Shown: positions 25,034 through 33,706, numbered from the stretch's first letter. The stretch: 64,000 nt of DNA from JAAETI01 sp964195945 (GCA_964195945.1 CAXMRC010000135.1:1-64000); one strand, 5' to 3'. Numbers and translations are program-made. Notes: a model not told the origin generated them from the sequence alone.

Positions 25034-26431
25034 ATGCCAGGCACGTTGATCAAGGGCGGGACAGTCATCACCGCGACAGAAACCATGCGGTGCGACGTGC
25101 TCATTGATGGCGAGAAGATTGTTGCTCTACTCAACGACGCAGCCCCACAACCGACTGTTGACTTTGTGATCGATGCGACCGACCGGCTCGTGTTCCCCGG
25201 CTCGGTCGATGCCCACACTCACATGGAGATTCCCTTTGGTGCAGCGACGTCGAAGGATACCTTTAAGACCGGCACCCAGGCGGCCGCCTGGGGTGGTACG
25301 ACCACCATCATCGACTTCCCGATCCAAATGAAGGGCGACTCGCTGCTGGGGAGTTTCGAAGACACGATGGCGAAGGCTTCGGGTAACTCTGCTATTGACT
25401 TTGGTTTCCATCAGATTGTTGGCGACGTCAACCAGCAGTCACTAGCTGAGCTCGACCTTATTTTCAAAGAAGGCATCACCTCGTACAAACTCTTCACCGC
25501 ATATCCGGGTGTCTACTACTCAACAGACGCTGAGGTGGCCCGAGTCATGCAGTGGGCCTCCGGGAACGGCTCGACAGTGCTGATGCACGCCGAGAACGGT
25601 TCTGCGATCGACCTGCTGCGAGAGCAAGCGATAGCGCGCGGCGACACCTCTCCACTTGCTCATGCCGCGACCCGCCCCGCGGCACTTGAGGGCGAGGCCG
25701 CACACCGCGTAATCCTCCTAGCTGAGATGACAGGAGCTCCGGTATACATCGTTCACATCAGCGCCCGGCAGGTTGTCGAAGAGATTGCAGCCGCCCGCAG
25801 CCGCGGAACCAACGCATTCGGGGAGACCTGTCCGCAATATCTGTTCTTGGAACTGTCGATGCTTGACCAAGGCTTTGAAGGGGCCAAGTTCGTCTGCTCT
25901 CCACCCCTGCGCGACCCTGCCGAGGGTCACCAGGAGGCCTTGTGGCACGGGCTCGCCAACGGCGCTCTTCAGGTCATCGCAACCGACCACTGTCCCTTCG
26001 ATTTCGAGGGACAGAAGACGCTCGGCAGGGACGACTTCACCAAGATCCCCAACGGGCTACCGGTTGTTGAACATCGCTTCCCACTGATGCTTCATGCGGC
26101 GCTTGCGGAGAAGCGGTTTTCGCTGAATCGTATGGTCGAAGTCAGCTCCACTGCTCCGGCCAAGATGTTTGGGCTCTATCCGCAGAAGGGAACTATCGCG
26201 GTCGGGTCCGATGCCGACATCGTCATCGTTGATCCCGGGGCGAGTGATGTGCTTTCTGTGGAAACGCACCATATGAACGTTGACTACTCATGTTTCGAAG
26301 GCATGGAATTGACCGGCAAAGTTAAGACTGTGTTGTCAAGAGGGACCGTGGTCATCGCCGATGGCCAGTTCAAGGGGAGCAAGAGTCACGGTCGGTACCT
26401 TCGGCGTGGTGTCAACCAATTGCTCTTTTGA
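25034..26431 (+). CDS. Dihydropyrimidinase / hydantoinase
   Basis: The 465-residue amidohydrolase has the two-zinc site: His61 and His63 in SVDAHTHMEIPFG, the carbamylated Lys152 in GITSYKLFTAYPGV, His185 in LMHAENG, His241 in YIVHISARQ and the Asp in ATDHCPFDF. These match cyclic-amide hydrolases of the dihydropyrimidinase/D-hydantoinase group, which open dihydrouracil or hydantoin rings in the reductive pyrimidine pathway. I chose ATG 25034 because AAGGAGG lies five bases upstream. No dihydropyrimidine dehydrogenase or ureidopropionase is nearby, so its pathway is open. Confidence 0.93.
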   Translation: MPGTLIKGGTVITATETMRCDVLIDGEKIVALLNDAAPQPTVDFVIDATDRLVFPGSVDAHTHMEIPFGAATSKDTFKTGTQAAAWGGTTTIIDFPIQMKGDSLLGSFEDTMAKASGNSAIDFGFHQIVGDVNQQSLAELDLIFKEGITSYKLFTAYPGVYYSTDAEVARVMQWASGNGSTVLMHAENGSAIDLLREQAIARGDTSPLAHAATRPAALEGEAAHRVILLAEMTGAPVYIVHISARQVVEEIAAARSRGTNAFGETCPQYLFLELSMLDQGFEGAKFVCSPPLRDPAEGHQEALWHGLANGALQVIATDHCPFDFEGQKTLGRDDFTKIPNGLPVVEHRFPLMLHAALAEKRFSLNRMVEVSSTAPAKMFGLYPQKGTIAVGSDADIVIVDPGASDVLSVETHHMNVDYSCFEGMELTGKVKTVLSRGTVVIADGQFKGSKSHGRYLRRGVNQLLF

Positions 26432-26501
26432 AATCCGTGTTGAATATCAATTTGTCGTGCACCGATTCAAGTATGGGACCCACTTTGGTCGATAGCAGAG
26501 G

Positions 26502-26708
26502 GTGAGAGCCGACGAAGCAGACGAGAGGTTCAGGCTGGTGCTCAAGATCCGTGACAGCGTTAACGCCGGGACCTATCAAATAGCCACGGAAGATGTTGCT
26601 GATGCCATCATCGCAGGCCCGTTTATGCTCTCGATGTCGAGCCAGTTGTCGTTAGGTGATCGAATCGTTCGCCTTGCTGAGGCGCCCAAGCAAGACGACC
26701 GCGCCTAG
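26502..26708 (+). CDS. FlgM-like anti-sigma factor peptide
   Basis: The 68-residue ORF contains LKIRDSVNAGTYQIATEDVA followed by DAIIAG. This matches the C-terminal sigma-28-binding helices of FlgM (a helix with K-x-x-I, G-x-Y/L, then V/I-A-D-A-I/L-I). FlgM blocks the flagellar sigma factor until it is exported. No flagellar or chemotaxis gene is seen in 64 kb, so this may be an orphan member used with another sigma factor. The GTG start lacks a good ribosome site and the true start may be downstream. Its end overlaps the convergent popT-like gene by 57 bases. Confidence 0.5.
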   Translation: MRADEADERFRLVLKIRDSVNAGTYQIATEDVADAIIAGPFMLSMSSQLSLGDRIVRLAEAPKQDDRA

Positions 26709-27551
26709 GGCAACTACGGCCAGTCCCAAAACACCCGGAAGATTCGATTCTGGGGCTCCAAGCGCCGTGCTGTCGAGTCCGGCCGGCCACGGCCACAAGA
26801 CTCGTACCGATCCGGCCATGAGGCCGATCAGTGTCGCCATAACCAGGTCGTGGTGATGCTCGAGAGACCAGCTGAGGATCTGTGAGAAAAGTGCAAGCCC
26901 GATGGTCATGCCGATGACCAGGACCAGCAGGGTCAGGAAATCTCTGTCGTTGACTGCCTCAAGCACCGGGCCGTACATGCCCAGGATCACAAGCAGGAAT
27001 GAGCCGCTCACGCCGGGAAGGATCATGGCGCAGATGGCGACGGCGCCTGCTCCAAAGAACGCCCACAACGCGGGATCGGCTAGTTGACTGACGGTCTCAT
27101 CTGAAGTGCCCTCACGCAGACCAAGTGCGACAAACACCGCTAATGCAACACCGATGAGGATCGCGACGTTGGTGGTTGACCAGTTCTTGACGAGTCGCCA
27201 GGCTATGACCACAGAGCCAGCAATGAGACCCACGAAAAGTCCGGCCATCTCCTCGGGATGGTCATGAAGAAGATTCTCAATGATCTTGGCGAGAGATACG
27301 ACGGCGAGCAGGATGCCGCCGAGCAGCGGAATCAGGAATCCCCACTCCACCGCGGTGAGCCAGCGCTTTGCTTCTGACCAGTCGCCCTTAGCCATATGCC
27401 CCAATGCGGAACTGCCGGCTCGGATCGACTTGACCAGCCTCTCGTATATGCCGAGCACGAGGGCGACTGTGCCCCCAGATACGCCGGGCACAACGTCTGC
27501 GGCTCCCATCAGGAAGCCGCGCAGAACTGTTAGGGGAGTTTGGTGGATCAC
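26652..27551 (-). CDS. DUF368-family membrane protein, PopT-like undecaprenyl-phosphate translocase
   Basis: The protein has about eight to nine membrane segments and the DUF368 signature RGFLMGAADVVPGVSGGTVA followed by LVLGIYERLV, with a second GVSG copy in MILPGVSGSFLLVILGMYG. The repeat of this motif reflects an internal inverted duplication typical of the family. PopT members flip undecaprenyl phosphate back to the cytoplasmic face for reuse in wall synthesis. The start is GTG at 27551. It stands alone; the hairpin at 27593-27623 separates it from the upstream spondin-like lipoprotein gene. Confidence 0.88.
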   Translation of the reverse strand: MIHQTPLTVLRGFLMGAADVVPGVSGGTVALVLGIYERLVKSIRAGSSALGHMAKGDWSEAKRWLTAVEWGFLIPLLGGILLAVVSLAKIIENLLHDHPEEMAGLFVGLIAGSVVIAWRLVKNWSTTNVAILIGVALAVFVALGLREGTSDETVSQLADPALWAFFGAGAVAICAMILPGVSGSFLLVILGMYGPVLEAVNDRDFLTLLVLVIGMTIGLALFSQILSWSLEHHHDLVMATLIGLMAGSVRVLWPWPAGLDSTALGAPESNLPGVLGLAVVALGAVVLLGRLSKANDSIT

Positions 27552-27592
27552 GACCGGGATTGTAGGTCCAGTTTGAGGAATCCAGGCGTCAA

Positions 27593-27623
27593 CTCAGGGC
27601 CCCGGTGCGACCGGGGCCCTGAG
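27593..27623 (-). terminator. Perfect 14-bp hairpin, terminator of the spondin-like gene
   Basis: CTCAGGGCCCCGGT pairs with ACCGGGGCCCTGAG around a GCG loop, 10 bases after the stop of the minus-strand lipoprotein gene. There is no U-tract on either strand, as is common for actinobacterial terminators. Confidence 0.7.
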
Positions 27624-27632
27624 AATCGTTCC

Positions 27633-28367
27633 CTACGAAGTCGTGATGGTCACGGCAACCGTTCCGTTGTAGCCGCTCACTGCTGCGATCGGGGCGCCTT
27701 GGGTATCTCCGGTGTTTGGTCCTGATTGGCGAGGCGCCTGGTTGTCGCCAGCTCCAGGGGTCTCGTCGACCTCGGTTCCCGCATCCCAGAGACCGATCAT
27801 TTCGCTGATATCGCCATCTAGGGGTTTGTCATCGTTGAACAAGGCGATACCGCTCGATGCGGTTGCAAAGAACCAGTCGTTGGACTGGACGAACATGGTC
27901 GCAAATGACAGATAGTCACCGGGGAGGGCTTCGAACGTGAACGAGTAGCTGGATCCAGGCAACGCGGGCCCTGCTTCGCTTCCACCGTCAGGGTTGGCGA
28001 ATGCCCCCGAGGCGGAGACTGTCGAAAGAGCATCCAGCGATGCGACTAGGGCGCTCGGGTCGCCGTCCTCGGCAAGCGCCTCAAGGCCTTCACCACGGTC
28101 AACAGTTCCGTCGGCATATAGGGTTTCCATCGAGGTATGCACGATGAATGCTCCAGGAGCAAGGGGAGTCTCTAGCGCGGAACTCGCGGACGTGTTGGTG
28201 ACGGTCACCGTAAACGTCGTCGTCATCTCTTCGTCGGTCATTTCCTCGTCTGACGTGGCGGCAGCGGTTTCTGGAGCCGCCGAGGCGGCATCGCCCTCAT
28301 CTGTTCCGCCACATGCGGCGAGTACAAGGGTGAGGGCCATGGCGATCGATAGGTTTCTTATGAGCAT
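27633..28367 (-). CDS. Spondin_N-domain lipoprotein
   Basis: The 244-residue product has lipobox LAAC, an acidic linker and a Spondin_N-like domain: FTVTVTNTSASSALETPLAP, GAFIVHTSMETLYADG, EGLEALAEDGDPSALVASL, then YSFTFEALPGDYLSFATMFV and SNDWFFATASSGIALF. In bacteria such proteins are surface-anchored, with unknown ligands; the fold resembles a calcium-binding C2-like sandwich. I chose ATG at 28367 because GGAG lies five bases upstream; the longer frame adds 29 residues without a signal. It is monocistronic, followed by a strong hairpin. Confidence 0.85.
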   Translation of the reverse strand: MLIRNLSIAMALTLVLAACGGTDEGDAASAAPETAAATSDEEMTDEEMTTTFTVTVTNTSASSALETPLAPGAFIVHTSMETLYADGTVDRGEGLEALAEDGDPSALVASLDALSTVSASGAFANPDGGSEAGPALPGSSYSFTFEALPGDYLSFATMFVQSNDWFFATASSGIALFNDDKPLDGDISEMIGLWDAGTEVDETPGAGDNQAPRQSGPNTGDTQGAPIAAVSGYNGTVAVTITTS

Positions 28368-28488
28368 TGCATCTCCGGGATTGGGTAAGCGGAATGATCG
28401 ACCCTCGATCTTGCGGAACCCTTGCCAACAGATTGCCGAACCATGAACTCTCACGGGTAATATTGGGCGACATCAAGCGGAGGCGTGG

Positions 28489-29508
28489 ATGAAGCCAAAG
28501 ATCATCTTGCATGATCATCTCGATGGCGGCGTCCGGCCAGGGACTGTGGTCGATCTGGCGCATACCGCGGGAGTGGATCTCCCCACATCGGACCCTGAGG
28601 AGCTCGGCCACTGGTTCACGATCGTTCCCGGGATGGCGTTCGAAGAAGCCTGGCAGCGTTTCCGCGTTGCTATTGCAGTGCTGCAGACACCGGAAGCTCT
28701 ACACAGGGTCGCCTATGAGGCAGTTGCAGACCTTGCGGGTGATGGGGTGGTCTACGCGGAATTGCGCTTCGCTCCGCTGAGTCATCTTGCCGACGGTCTA
28801 TCTCCGGATGACGTGCTGGAAGCCGTGACGTCAGGTTTGGCTGAGGGGGAGCGGGCCACAGGTTGCGTCGCTCGCACCATTGTGTGTGGTCTCCGTGAGA
28901 ATGATCCAGCGCAGTCCGTCGCTGCTGCTGAGTTGGCGGTGGCGTGGAAGGACAGGGGAGTTGTTGGTTTCGACCTGGCAGGAAACGAGTTCGCCTTCGC
29001 CGCGGGGACTCACAAGGCAGCCTTTGCGGTGGCTCGATTGGGCGGCATAGGGGTTACTGTCCATGCGGGCGAGATGGCTGGACCCGAAAGCATTATCGAC
29101 AGCCTGATGGCTGCCGGGCCAACACGGATCGGTCATGGACTGCACCTGATTGTCGACTGTGCAGTTGCGCACGGCAGCATTGTTTCTATGGGTCCCATTG
29201 CCCGCCAGGTCCACGAAGCGGGGATGATGCTCGAGGTGTGCGTCACGTCCAACAGTTGTTTGGGGACGCCGGTGGCGGAGCATCCGGTACGGATGTACTA
29301 CGACGCCGGATTTGCCGTTTCAGTGAATCCGGATGATCGGGCGATCACCACCACAACCGTTGCCAACGAGTACGGCTTGTGGCGGGGTGTGCACGGATTC
29401 ACCGATGCTGAATTCCGCGAGGTCAACCTCCAGGCTGTAGACGCGGCTTTCTGTGACGAAGAAACCAGGCGAAAACTGAGGGAGTTGGTTGTTGGCGGCT
29501 GGAGTTAG
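28489..29508 (+). CDS. add: Adenosine deaminase family protein
   Basis: The 339-residue amidohydrolase carries the zinc ligands in LHDHLDGG (His8, His10), the HAGEMAG motif with the catalytic Glu (about 192-198), IGHGLHL, and the final Asp pair in FAVSVNPDDRAI. These match adenosine deaminases of actinomycetes, which convert adenosine to inosine. Related adenine and aminofutalosine deaminases share the motifs, but the N-terminal DHLDGG form favours adenosine. The ATG follows GGAGG by five bases. With the nucleoside hydrolase elsewhere in the window it would feed purine salvage. Confidence 0.9.
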   Translation: MKPKIILHDHLDGGVRPGTVVDLAHTAGVDLPTSDPEELGHWFTIVPGMAFEEAWQRFRVAIAVLQTPEALHRVAYEAVADLAGDGVVYAELRFAPLSHLADGLSPDDVLEAVTSGLAEGERATGCVARTIVCGLRENDPAQSVAAAELAVAWKDRGVVGFDLAGNEFAFAAGTHKAAFAVARLGGIGVTVHAGEMAGPESIIDSLMAAGPTRIGHGLHLIVDCAVAHGSIVSMGPIARQVHEAGMMLEVCVTSNSCLGTPVAEHPVRMYYDAGFAVSVNPDDRAITTTTVANEYGLWRGVHGFTDAEFREVNLQAVDAAFCDEETRRKLRELVVGGWS

Positions 29509-29514
29509 TGGTCA

Positions 29515-30693
29515 TTAGCCGGGCAGGCTGAATTCAACGGCTCCTCCGGGGCCGGGTTCTGCGTGGATCGATCCGCCAAGCGCGGTTACGAAGCGGTGAG
29601 CGATCGCCAGACCGAGACCGGTTCCGCTGCCATCCCGGGTCCTCGCCGCGTCAGCTCGGGTGAAGCTCTCGAAGGCACGAGCAACAAACTCCGGGGGGAA
29701 GCCGGCTCCGTCATCGGTGACTCGCACGATGAGGTCAGGTGAGGTCACCACCGAGACAGTCACGCTGCTCTCTGAGTGACGGATTGCGTTGTCGATCAGA
29801 TTCCGCATGACGCGGCCGAGAGCTTCCGGTGCGGTGTTGGTCGTGATCGACCCCGGCGCTTGCAGCTCGACGCTGACGCCGAGGCGATGCGCGGTCGGCC
29901 GCAGCACTTCGATCGCTTCGTCGGCGATCTCGGTCACGTCTACCGGCTGTAGGTGCAGTTCGACCGCTCCCGCCTCGAGCCGGGCGAGTAGGAAGACATC
30001 ATCGACGAGACGGTGGAGGGCACCGATGTCTCGCTCCATCGAACTGAGATAGCGAATGGGGTCGGGGGCAACACCATCTTGTAGCGCTTCGACTGCGGCT
30101 TGTAGTGATCCGAGCGGGCTGCGCAGGTCATGGCCAACTGCAGCAAGAAACTCGCGGCGAGCTTCGTTATCAGCCTCTCGTCTTTGGTCGGCGAGGCGCA
30201 GCTCGCCGGCCATCGCGTCAAAGGCCTCCGCCAAGGCTCCCACCTCGTCGGCTCGTTCGACATTGGTGGTGGCGGTGAAATCGCCGCCAGCAACCTGCTG
30301 GGCCGTGGTCGCAATGCGACGCAAATCAGAGGCAATGGGGCGAGAAACCGCAAAAGCAAACCCGAATGAGGCGACGAGGCCGAAGCCGAGGACAACAAGA
30401 AGGAGCTGCAGATCATGAGAAGAGAAAAACATCTCCTGAGCCGCGGCGACTGCGGTTCCAGCAACGATGAGAAACGAGGTCATGCCTACGGCGATGATGG
30501 TGAATCGAATCGAGCGTGCCCTGGTGGACCACTTCGGCAACAGGAATACGGCGAGAGCGGCGACTCCCATGAGGACTATGAAGATGGCACCCAGTCGGTT
30601 GCGTTCCGCAGGCGACGGGTTCATGGTCACCTCGAAGAGACCGAGAGCAATGACCACGGCTGCGGGAAGCCAGAGGAATGCCTTGAGTTTCAC
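29515..30693 (-). CDS. HAMP-containing membrane sensor histidine kinase
   Basis: About four membrane segments (5-115) are followed by a HAMP linker (SRPIASDLRRIATTAQQVAG), a HisKA helix (AVGHDLRSPLGSLQAAVEAL, His phosphoacceptor) and HATPase boxes LIDNAIRHSE, DDGAGFP and GSGTGLGLAIAHR. It should phosphorylate the OmpR-type regulator encoded just upstream. GTG at 30693 overlaps that gene's stop (GTGA); the longer frame runs into the regulator. The extracytoplasmic loops are short, suggesting a membrane-embedded signal. It ends 7 bases from the convergent adenosine deaminase gene. Confidence 0.93.
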   Translation of the reverse strand: MKLKAFLWLPAAVVIALGLFEVTMNPSPAERNRLGAIFIVLMGVAALAVFLLPKWSTRARSIRFTIIAVGMTSFLIVAGTAVAAAQEMFFSSHDLQLLLVVLGFGLVASFGFAFAVSRPIASDLRRIATTAQQVAGGDFTATTNVERADEVGALAEAFDAMAGELRLADQRREADNEARREFLAAVGHDLRSPLGSLQAAVEALQDGVAPDPIRYLSSMERDIGALHRLVDDVFLLARLEAGAVELHLQPVDVTEIADEAIEVLRPTAHRLGVSVELQAPGSITTNTAPEALGRVMRNLIDNAIRHSESSVTVSVVTSPDLIVRVTDDGAGFPPEFVARAFESFTRADAARTRDGSGTGLGLAIAHRFVTALGGSIHAEPGPGGAVEFSLPG

Positions 30694-31385
30694 GTCTCGA
30701 ACCGATACCCGACGCCCCAAACCGTGGTGATCCACCTTGGGTTCTCCGGATCTTTCTCGAGCTTGCGACGGAGCCGTCGCACATGAACGGTCACAGTCGA
30801 GGGGTCCTGCCAGTCAGCCGATGAATCCCACACTTGTTCCAGCAGCTGGCTACGCGAGAACACTTGGCGCGGCGACTTGGCAAGGAATGCGAGGAGCTCG
30901 AATTCCTTTGGTGTCATCTCGACGGCAACACCGGCGAGAGTCACCTCACGGGCCTGCTCGTCGACCACCAGATCATCGAATTCGAGTACTTCTGTTGTCT
31001 TGGGTGCGGGATTCGAACGGCGGAGCACGGAGCGGACTCTGGCAACAAGCTCTCGTGGCGAGAAAGGCTTCGCGACATAGTCGTCAGCGCCGAGTTCGAG
31101 GCCGAGGACCCGATCCGTTTCGTCGGTTCGGGCTGTGAGCAGGATCACCGGGATGTTTCCGGTGCGTCGCAACTCGGTCAGGACGGAGAATCCGTCCACC
31201 TCGGGAAGCATTACGTCAAGGACTACCAGGTCGGGTGGAGATTCTTGGATATGTTTGAGGGCGGCTCCGCCTGTGCTCGCTTCGTCAACCCGGAAGCCTT
31301 CCCTTTCGAGATACGCCACCACGACCTCGCGAACCATTGGCTCGTCGTCGACTACGAGAATCTGCTCGGGCTCTGTTGAAGTCAT
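30690..31385 (-). CDS. OmpR-family response regulator
   Basis: The receiver domain has ILVVDDEPMVREVV, Asp in DLVVLDVMLPEVDGF, Thr in VILLTARTDE and Lys in DDYVAKPFSPRE. The winged-helix output domain includes VEMTPKEFELLAFLAKSPRQ and ends with ITTVWGVGYRFE. It forms an operon with the HAMP kinase through a GTGA overlap. The start is uncertain: ATG 31385 and ATG 31397 are both possible, with no good ribosome site at either. I used the one closest to the receiver fold. Target genes are unknown. Confidence 0.92.
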   Translation of the reverse strand: MTSTEPEQILVVDDEPMVREVVVAYLEREGFRVDEASTGGAALKHIQESPPDLVVLDVMLPEVDGFSVLTELRRTGNIPVILLTARTDETDRVLGLELGADDYVAKPFSPRELVARVRSVLRRSNPAPKTTEVLEFDDLVVDEQAREVTLAGVAVEMTPKEFELLAFLAKSPRQVFSRSQLLEQVWDSSADWQDPSTVTVHVRRLRRKLEKDPENPRWITTVWGVGYRFET

Positions 31386-31496
31386 CGGAAGGATCATATG
31401 ACGTGGAACCGAAACGTCCACCGTTTCCTTTCCAGTTCCCCAATTGTTCACAATCGGAGATGTCGCGGCCGGTTGGTTCCGTGGGGGATATGGCTA

Positions 31497-31521
31497 ACTA
31501 CTTAATACCACAGTAAGTAGT
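31497..31521. promoter_or_regulatory. Inverted repeat ACTACTTA-N9-TAAGTAGT, operator candidate
   Basis: A perfect 8-bp inverted repeat with a 9-base spacer lies between the OmpR-regulator gene and the divergent repeat-protein gene. Its AT content stands out. It could bind a dimeric regulator, possibly the adjacent response regulator. Confidence 0.4.
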
Positions 31522-31568
31522 CATAGCAATACGACGTGCATTCGACCATAATGGCCGAAAGGAGGAAT

Positions 31569-32330
31569 GTGCAGAACGATCTATCTGGCGAACAATGCGT
31601 CATTTGTGGCGCCGGTGCTGCGGTGCGTGTTGCCGGAACCAGTTTCTGTGCGTCCTGTGGGCTGCACCAGTACTCGAGTGGCGGTCTTGCGCCGGGTGCC
31701 GTCTCTTTGCCTGGCCCCCGATCGCACCGCGCCGCCATAGTCGGGATTTTCTCTTCCGGGTTTCTTCTCAAGATGCTGATGGGCGCAGTTGCGCTGGCCA
31801 CGGTTGGTGGGGTGACGGCATCACTCCAGAGCGATCCTGTCGCGGCATCGTCGAGTCCGCCGCCTGCGGCGGCAACGGTCGTTCCAAATCTGGTGCCAAG
31901 CACCATTGCCGCGGTAGTGCCAATAGATTCTGATACCGAGGTACCTGACGCGGTGGTGGATCCGACCCGCGGTTCCGATCAGGTCGCGGCGGCCCACGAG
32001 TACGTCGCCGCGGTCCAGGCTTGGGCCGACTGTGTTTCCGAGGCTGCTTCAACCCACTCTCGCGGAACCTTCGATCCAGTTGCGGTATGCGAGAAACCTT
32101 CAACGCCAGCCGACTTCGATATCCCTGGTCATGATGAGGATGGTCCGGGTGCGTCTGAGGATGCTCCTGGTCATGATGAGGATCGTCCGGGTGCGTCTGA
32201 GGATGCTCCTGGTCATGATGAGGATGGTCCGGGTGCGTCTGAGGATGCTCCTGGTCATGATGAGGATGACGGCGATACCGATGACGGTGATGCCGAGTCT
32301 TCCACAGACGACAAGGACAAGGACAAGTAG
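31569..32330 (+). CDS. Membrane protein with zinc-ribbon-like N-terminus and acidic tandem repeats
   Basis: The N-terminus has CVICGAG and, 18 residues on, CASCGLHQY, a two-CxxC zinc-ribbon pattern. One membrane segment follows (MLMGAVALATVGGV), then a Pro/Ala linker, a short Cys-containing helix and three and a half copies of a 14-residue acidic repeat (PGHDEDGPGASEDA), ending in a Lys/Asp tail. GTG at 31569 has AAAGGAGG three bases upstream; ATGs at 31536 and 31551 are alternatives. I know of no function. The acidic repeats could bind metal ions or act as a disordered spacer outside the membrane. Confidence 0.65.
   Translation: MQNDLSGEQCVICGAGAAVRVAGTSFCASCGLHQYSSGGLAPGAVSLPGPRSHRAAIVGIFSSGFLLKMLMGAVALATVGGVTASLQSDPVAASSSPPPAAATVVPNLVPSTIAAVVPIDSDTEVPDAVVDPTRGSDQVAAAHEYVAAVQAWADCVSEAASTHSRGTFDPVAVCEKPSTPADFDIPGHDEDGPGASEDAPGHDEDRPGASEDAPGHDEDGPGASEDAPGHDEDDGDTDDGDAESSTDDKDKDK
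32124..32270 (+). repeat. 42-bp tandem repeat, about 3.5 copies
   Basis: Near-identical 42-base units begin at 32124, 32166, 32208 and 32250 (the last partial) and keep the reading frame. Unit 2 differs by one G-to-C change (Arg for Gly). This is a coding minisatellite and probably varies in length between strains. Confidence 0.9.
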
Positions 32331-32382
32331 CCGGTTCCGCAATGCGACGGGTTACCCGCTTCTCTAGCTACGCTCCGCCTCC

Positions 32383-33198
32383 ATGTGCGCCAAGAGTCGA
32401 TGGTCAAATGATGATGTGCTTGCTACCGATGCGGCCAAGCGTGCGCACCCGAAGCTTCCTGTCACGCCAGGTCTCGAGCTGACCCATCGCCCATCAAGAG
32501 TCTCAGGAACAGTGACTGCCTTTACTGAGGGGCAGCGGATCGTGCTCTGCGACCAAGACGGCAAACTCCATGAATTCAAGCCCCACAAAGGTGTGCTTCT
32601 TCATCACGGCAAACCGGTCGAGTTGGTCGCTGGTGAGTGGAAGAGTGACTCCGACCTCCAACTCACCGCCTCTGGCTCAATCGTCACTGGGCCGGTCCGG
32701 GCGCAAACCGCCCAGGCCAACCGGATCTGGGTCGAAGGCATCCACGATGCAGAGTTGATCGAGAAGATTTGGGGCGATGATCTTCGCATCGAAGGCATCG
32801 TCGTCGAACCGCTCCATGGCGCCGACGACCTTGTCGACCGAGTCGCCGAATTCCACCCCGGTGCGAAACGGAGGCTCGGAGTGCTGCTCGACCACCTGAT
32901 TGCGGGCTCGAAGGAATCCAGAATCGCCGCCGGCGTCACGGATGCCAATGTCTTGATCTGCGGTCACCCATACGTCGATATCTGGCAAGCCGTGAAACCC
33001 GAGAGTTTCGGAATCCGGGCATGGCCAGAAGTGCCCGTGGGACAACCGTGGAAGGAAGGGATCATCGCTGCGCTCGGACAACAGGACGATCCCGGCCGAT
33101 TCTGGCAATCGGTTCTCGCCAGGGTGTCCTCGTACAAGGATGTTGAGACGCCGCTCGTCAACTCCGTCGAGCAACTGATCGACTTCGTCACGACATAG
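32383..33198 (+). CDS. DUF3097-family protein
   Basis: The 271-residue soluble protein matches the actinobacterial DUF3097 family by RIWVEGIHDAELIEKIWGDD, IEGIVVEPLHGADDL and NVLICGHPYVDIWQAVKP. The function is unknown. The VEGxHDAE stretch (about 113-121) looks like the first acidic motif of TOPRIM domains, and an early beta-rich segment (VSGTVTAFTEGQRIVL) could be an OB-like or SH3-like fold, so nucleic-acid binding is a guess. TACGCT lies 8 nt before the ATG. It is followed 52 bases later by the Dtd gene, an arrangement compatible with co-expression. Confidence 0.75.
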   Translation: MCAKSRWSNDDVLATDAAKRAHPKLPVTPGLELTHRPSRVSGTVTAFTEGQRIVLCDQDGKLHEFKPHKGVLLHHGKPVELVAGEWKSDSDLQLTASGSIVTGPVRAQTAQANRIWVEGIHDAELIEKIWGDDLRIEGIVVEPLHGADDLVDRVAEFHPGAKRRLGVLLDHLIAGSKESRIAAGVTDANVLICGHPYVDIWQAVKPESFGIRAWPEVPVGQPWKEGIIAALGQQDDPGRFWQSVLARVSSYKDVETPLVNSVEQLIDFVTT

Positions 33199-33250
33199 CT
33201 CAAGGTCTGGCGATCGCGGCGCCGGGCCAATCTCGCTACATTTCACGGCT

Positions 33251-33706
33251 ATGAGAGCAGTTGTACAAAGGGTTGCCCGAGCATCGGTGACCGTAGAAAA
33301 TGAGGTCGTTGGGGAGATCGGTGCGGGGCTTCTGGTTCTGTTGGGTGTCGGCCATGGTGACGGCACTGCCGATGCGGAAGCCCTTGTTGACAAGCTGCTG
33401 GGACTACGCATCTTCCCCGACACCGAGAAGCGAATGAATCTCTCCGTTGTCGATATCGGTGGAGAGATGCTGGTGGTGAGCCAGTTCACGCTTCTTGCGG
33501 ATATTCGTAAAGGACGACGCCCGTCCTTTACGGGTGCGGCTGATCCCAAGATTGCATCTGCCGTAGTTGAAGAAGTCGTCGAATTGGTGCGTGCCCATGG
33601 ATTAGCGGTGGCCACCGGCGAGTTCGGGGCGATGATGGATGTTGAGCTTCTCAACGCAGGTCCGGTGACGATCGTCGTCGATGTCGTCGATGGACGGGTT
33701 CAGTGA
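33251..33706 (+). CDS. dtd: D-aminoacyl-tRNA deacylase
   Basis: The 151-residue protein has every Dtd hallmark: MRAVVQRVARASVTVE at the start, the active-site SQFTLLADIRKGRRPSF and the closing GPVTIVVDV, a Gly-Pro-containing motif that excludes L-amino acids. It hydrolyses D-amino acids wrongly attached to tRNA. TACATT lies 8 nt before the ATG, so leaderless translation is possible. It overlaps the convergent AdnB-like gene by 7 bases. Confidence 0.96.
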   Translation: MRAVVQRVARASVTVENEVVGEIGAGLLVLLGVGHGDGTADAEALVDKLLGLRIFPDTEKRMNLSVVDIGGEMLVVSQFTLLADIRKGRRPSFTGAADPKIASAVVEEVVELVRAHGLAVATGEFGAMMDVELLNAGPVTIVVDVVDGRVQ

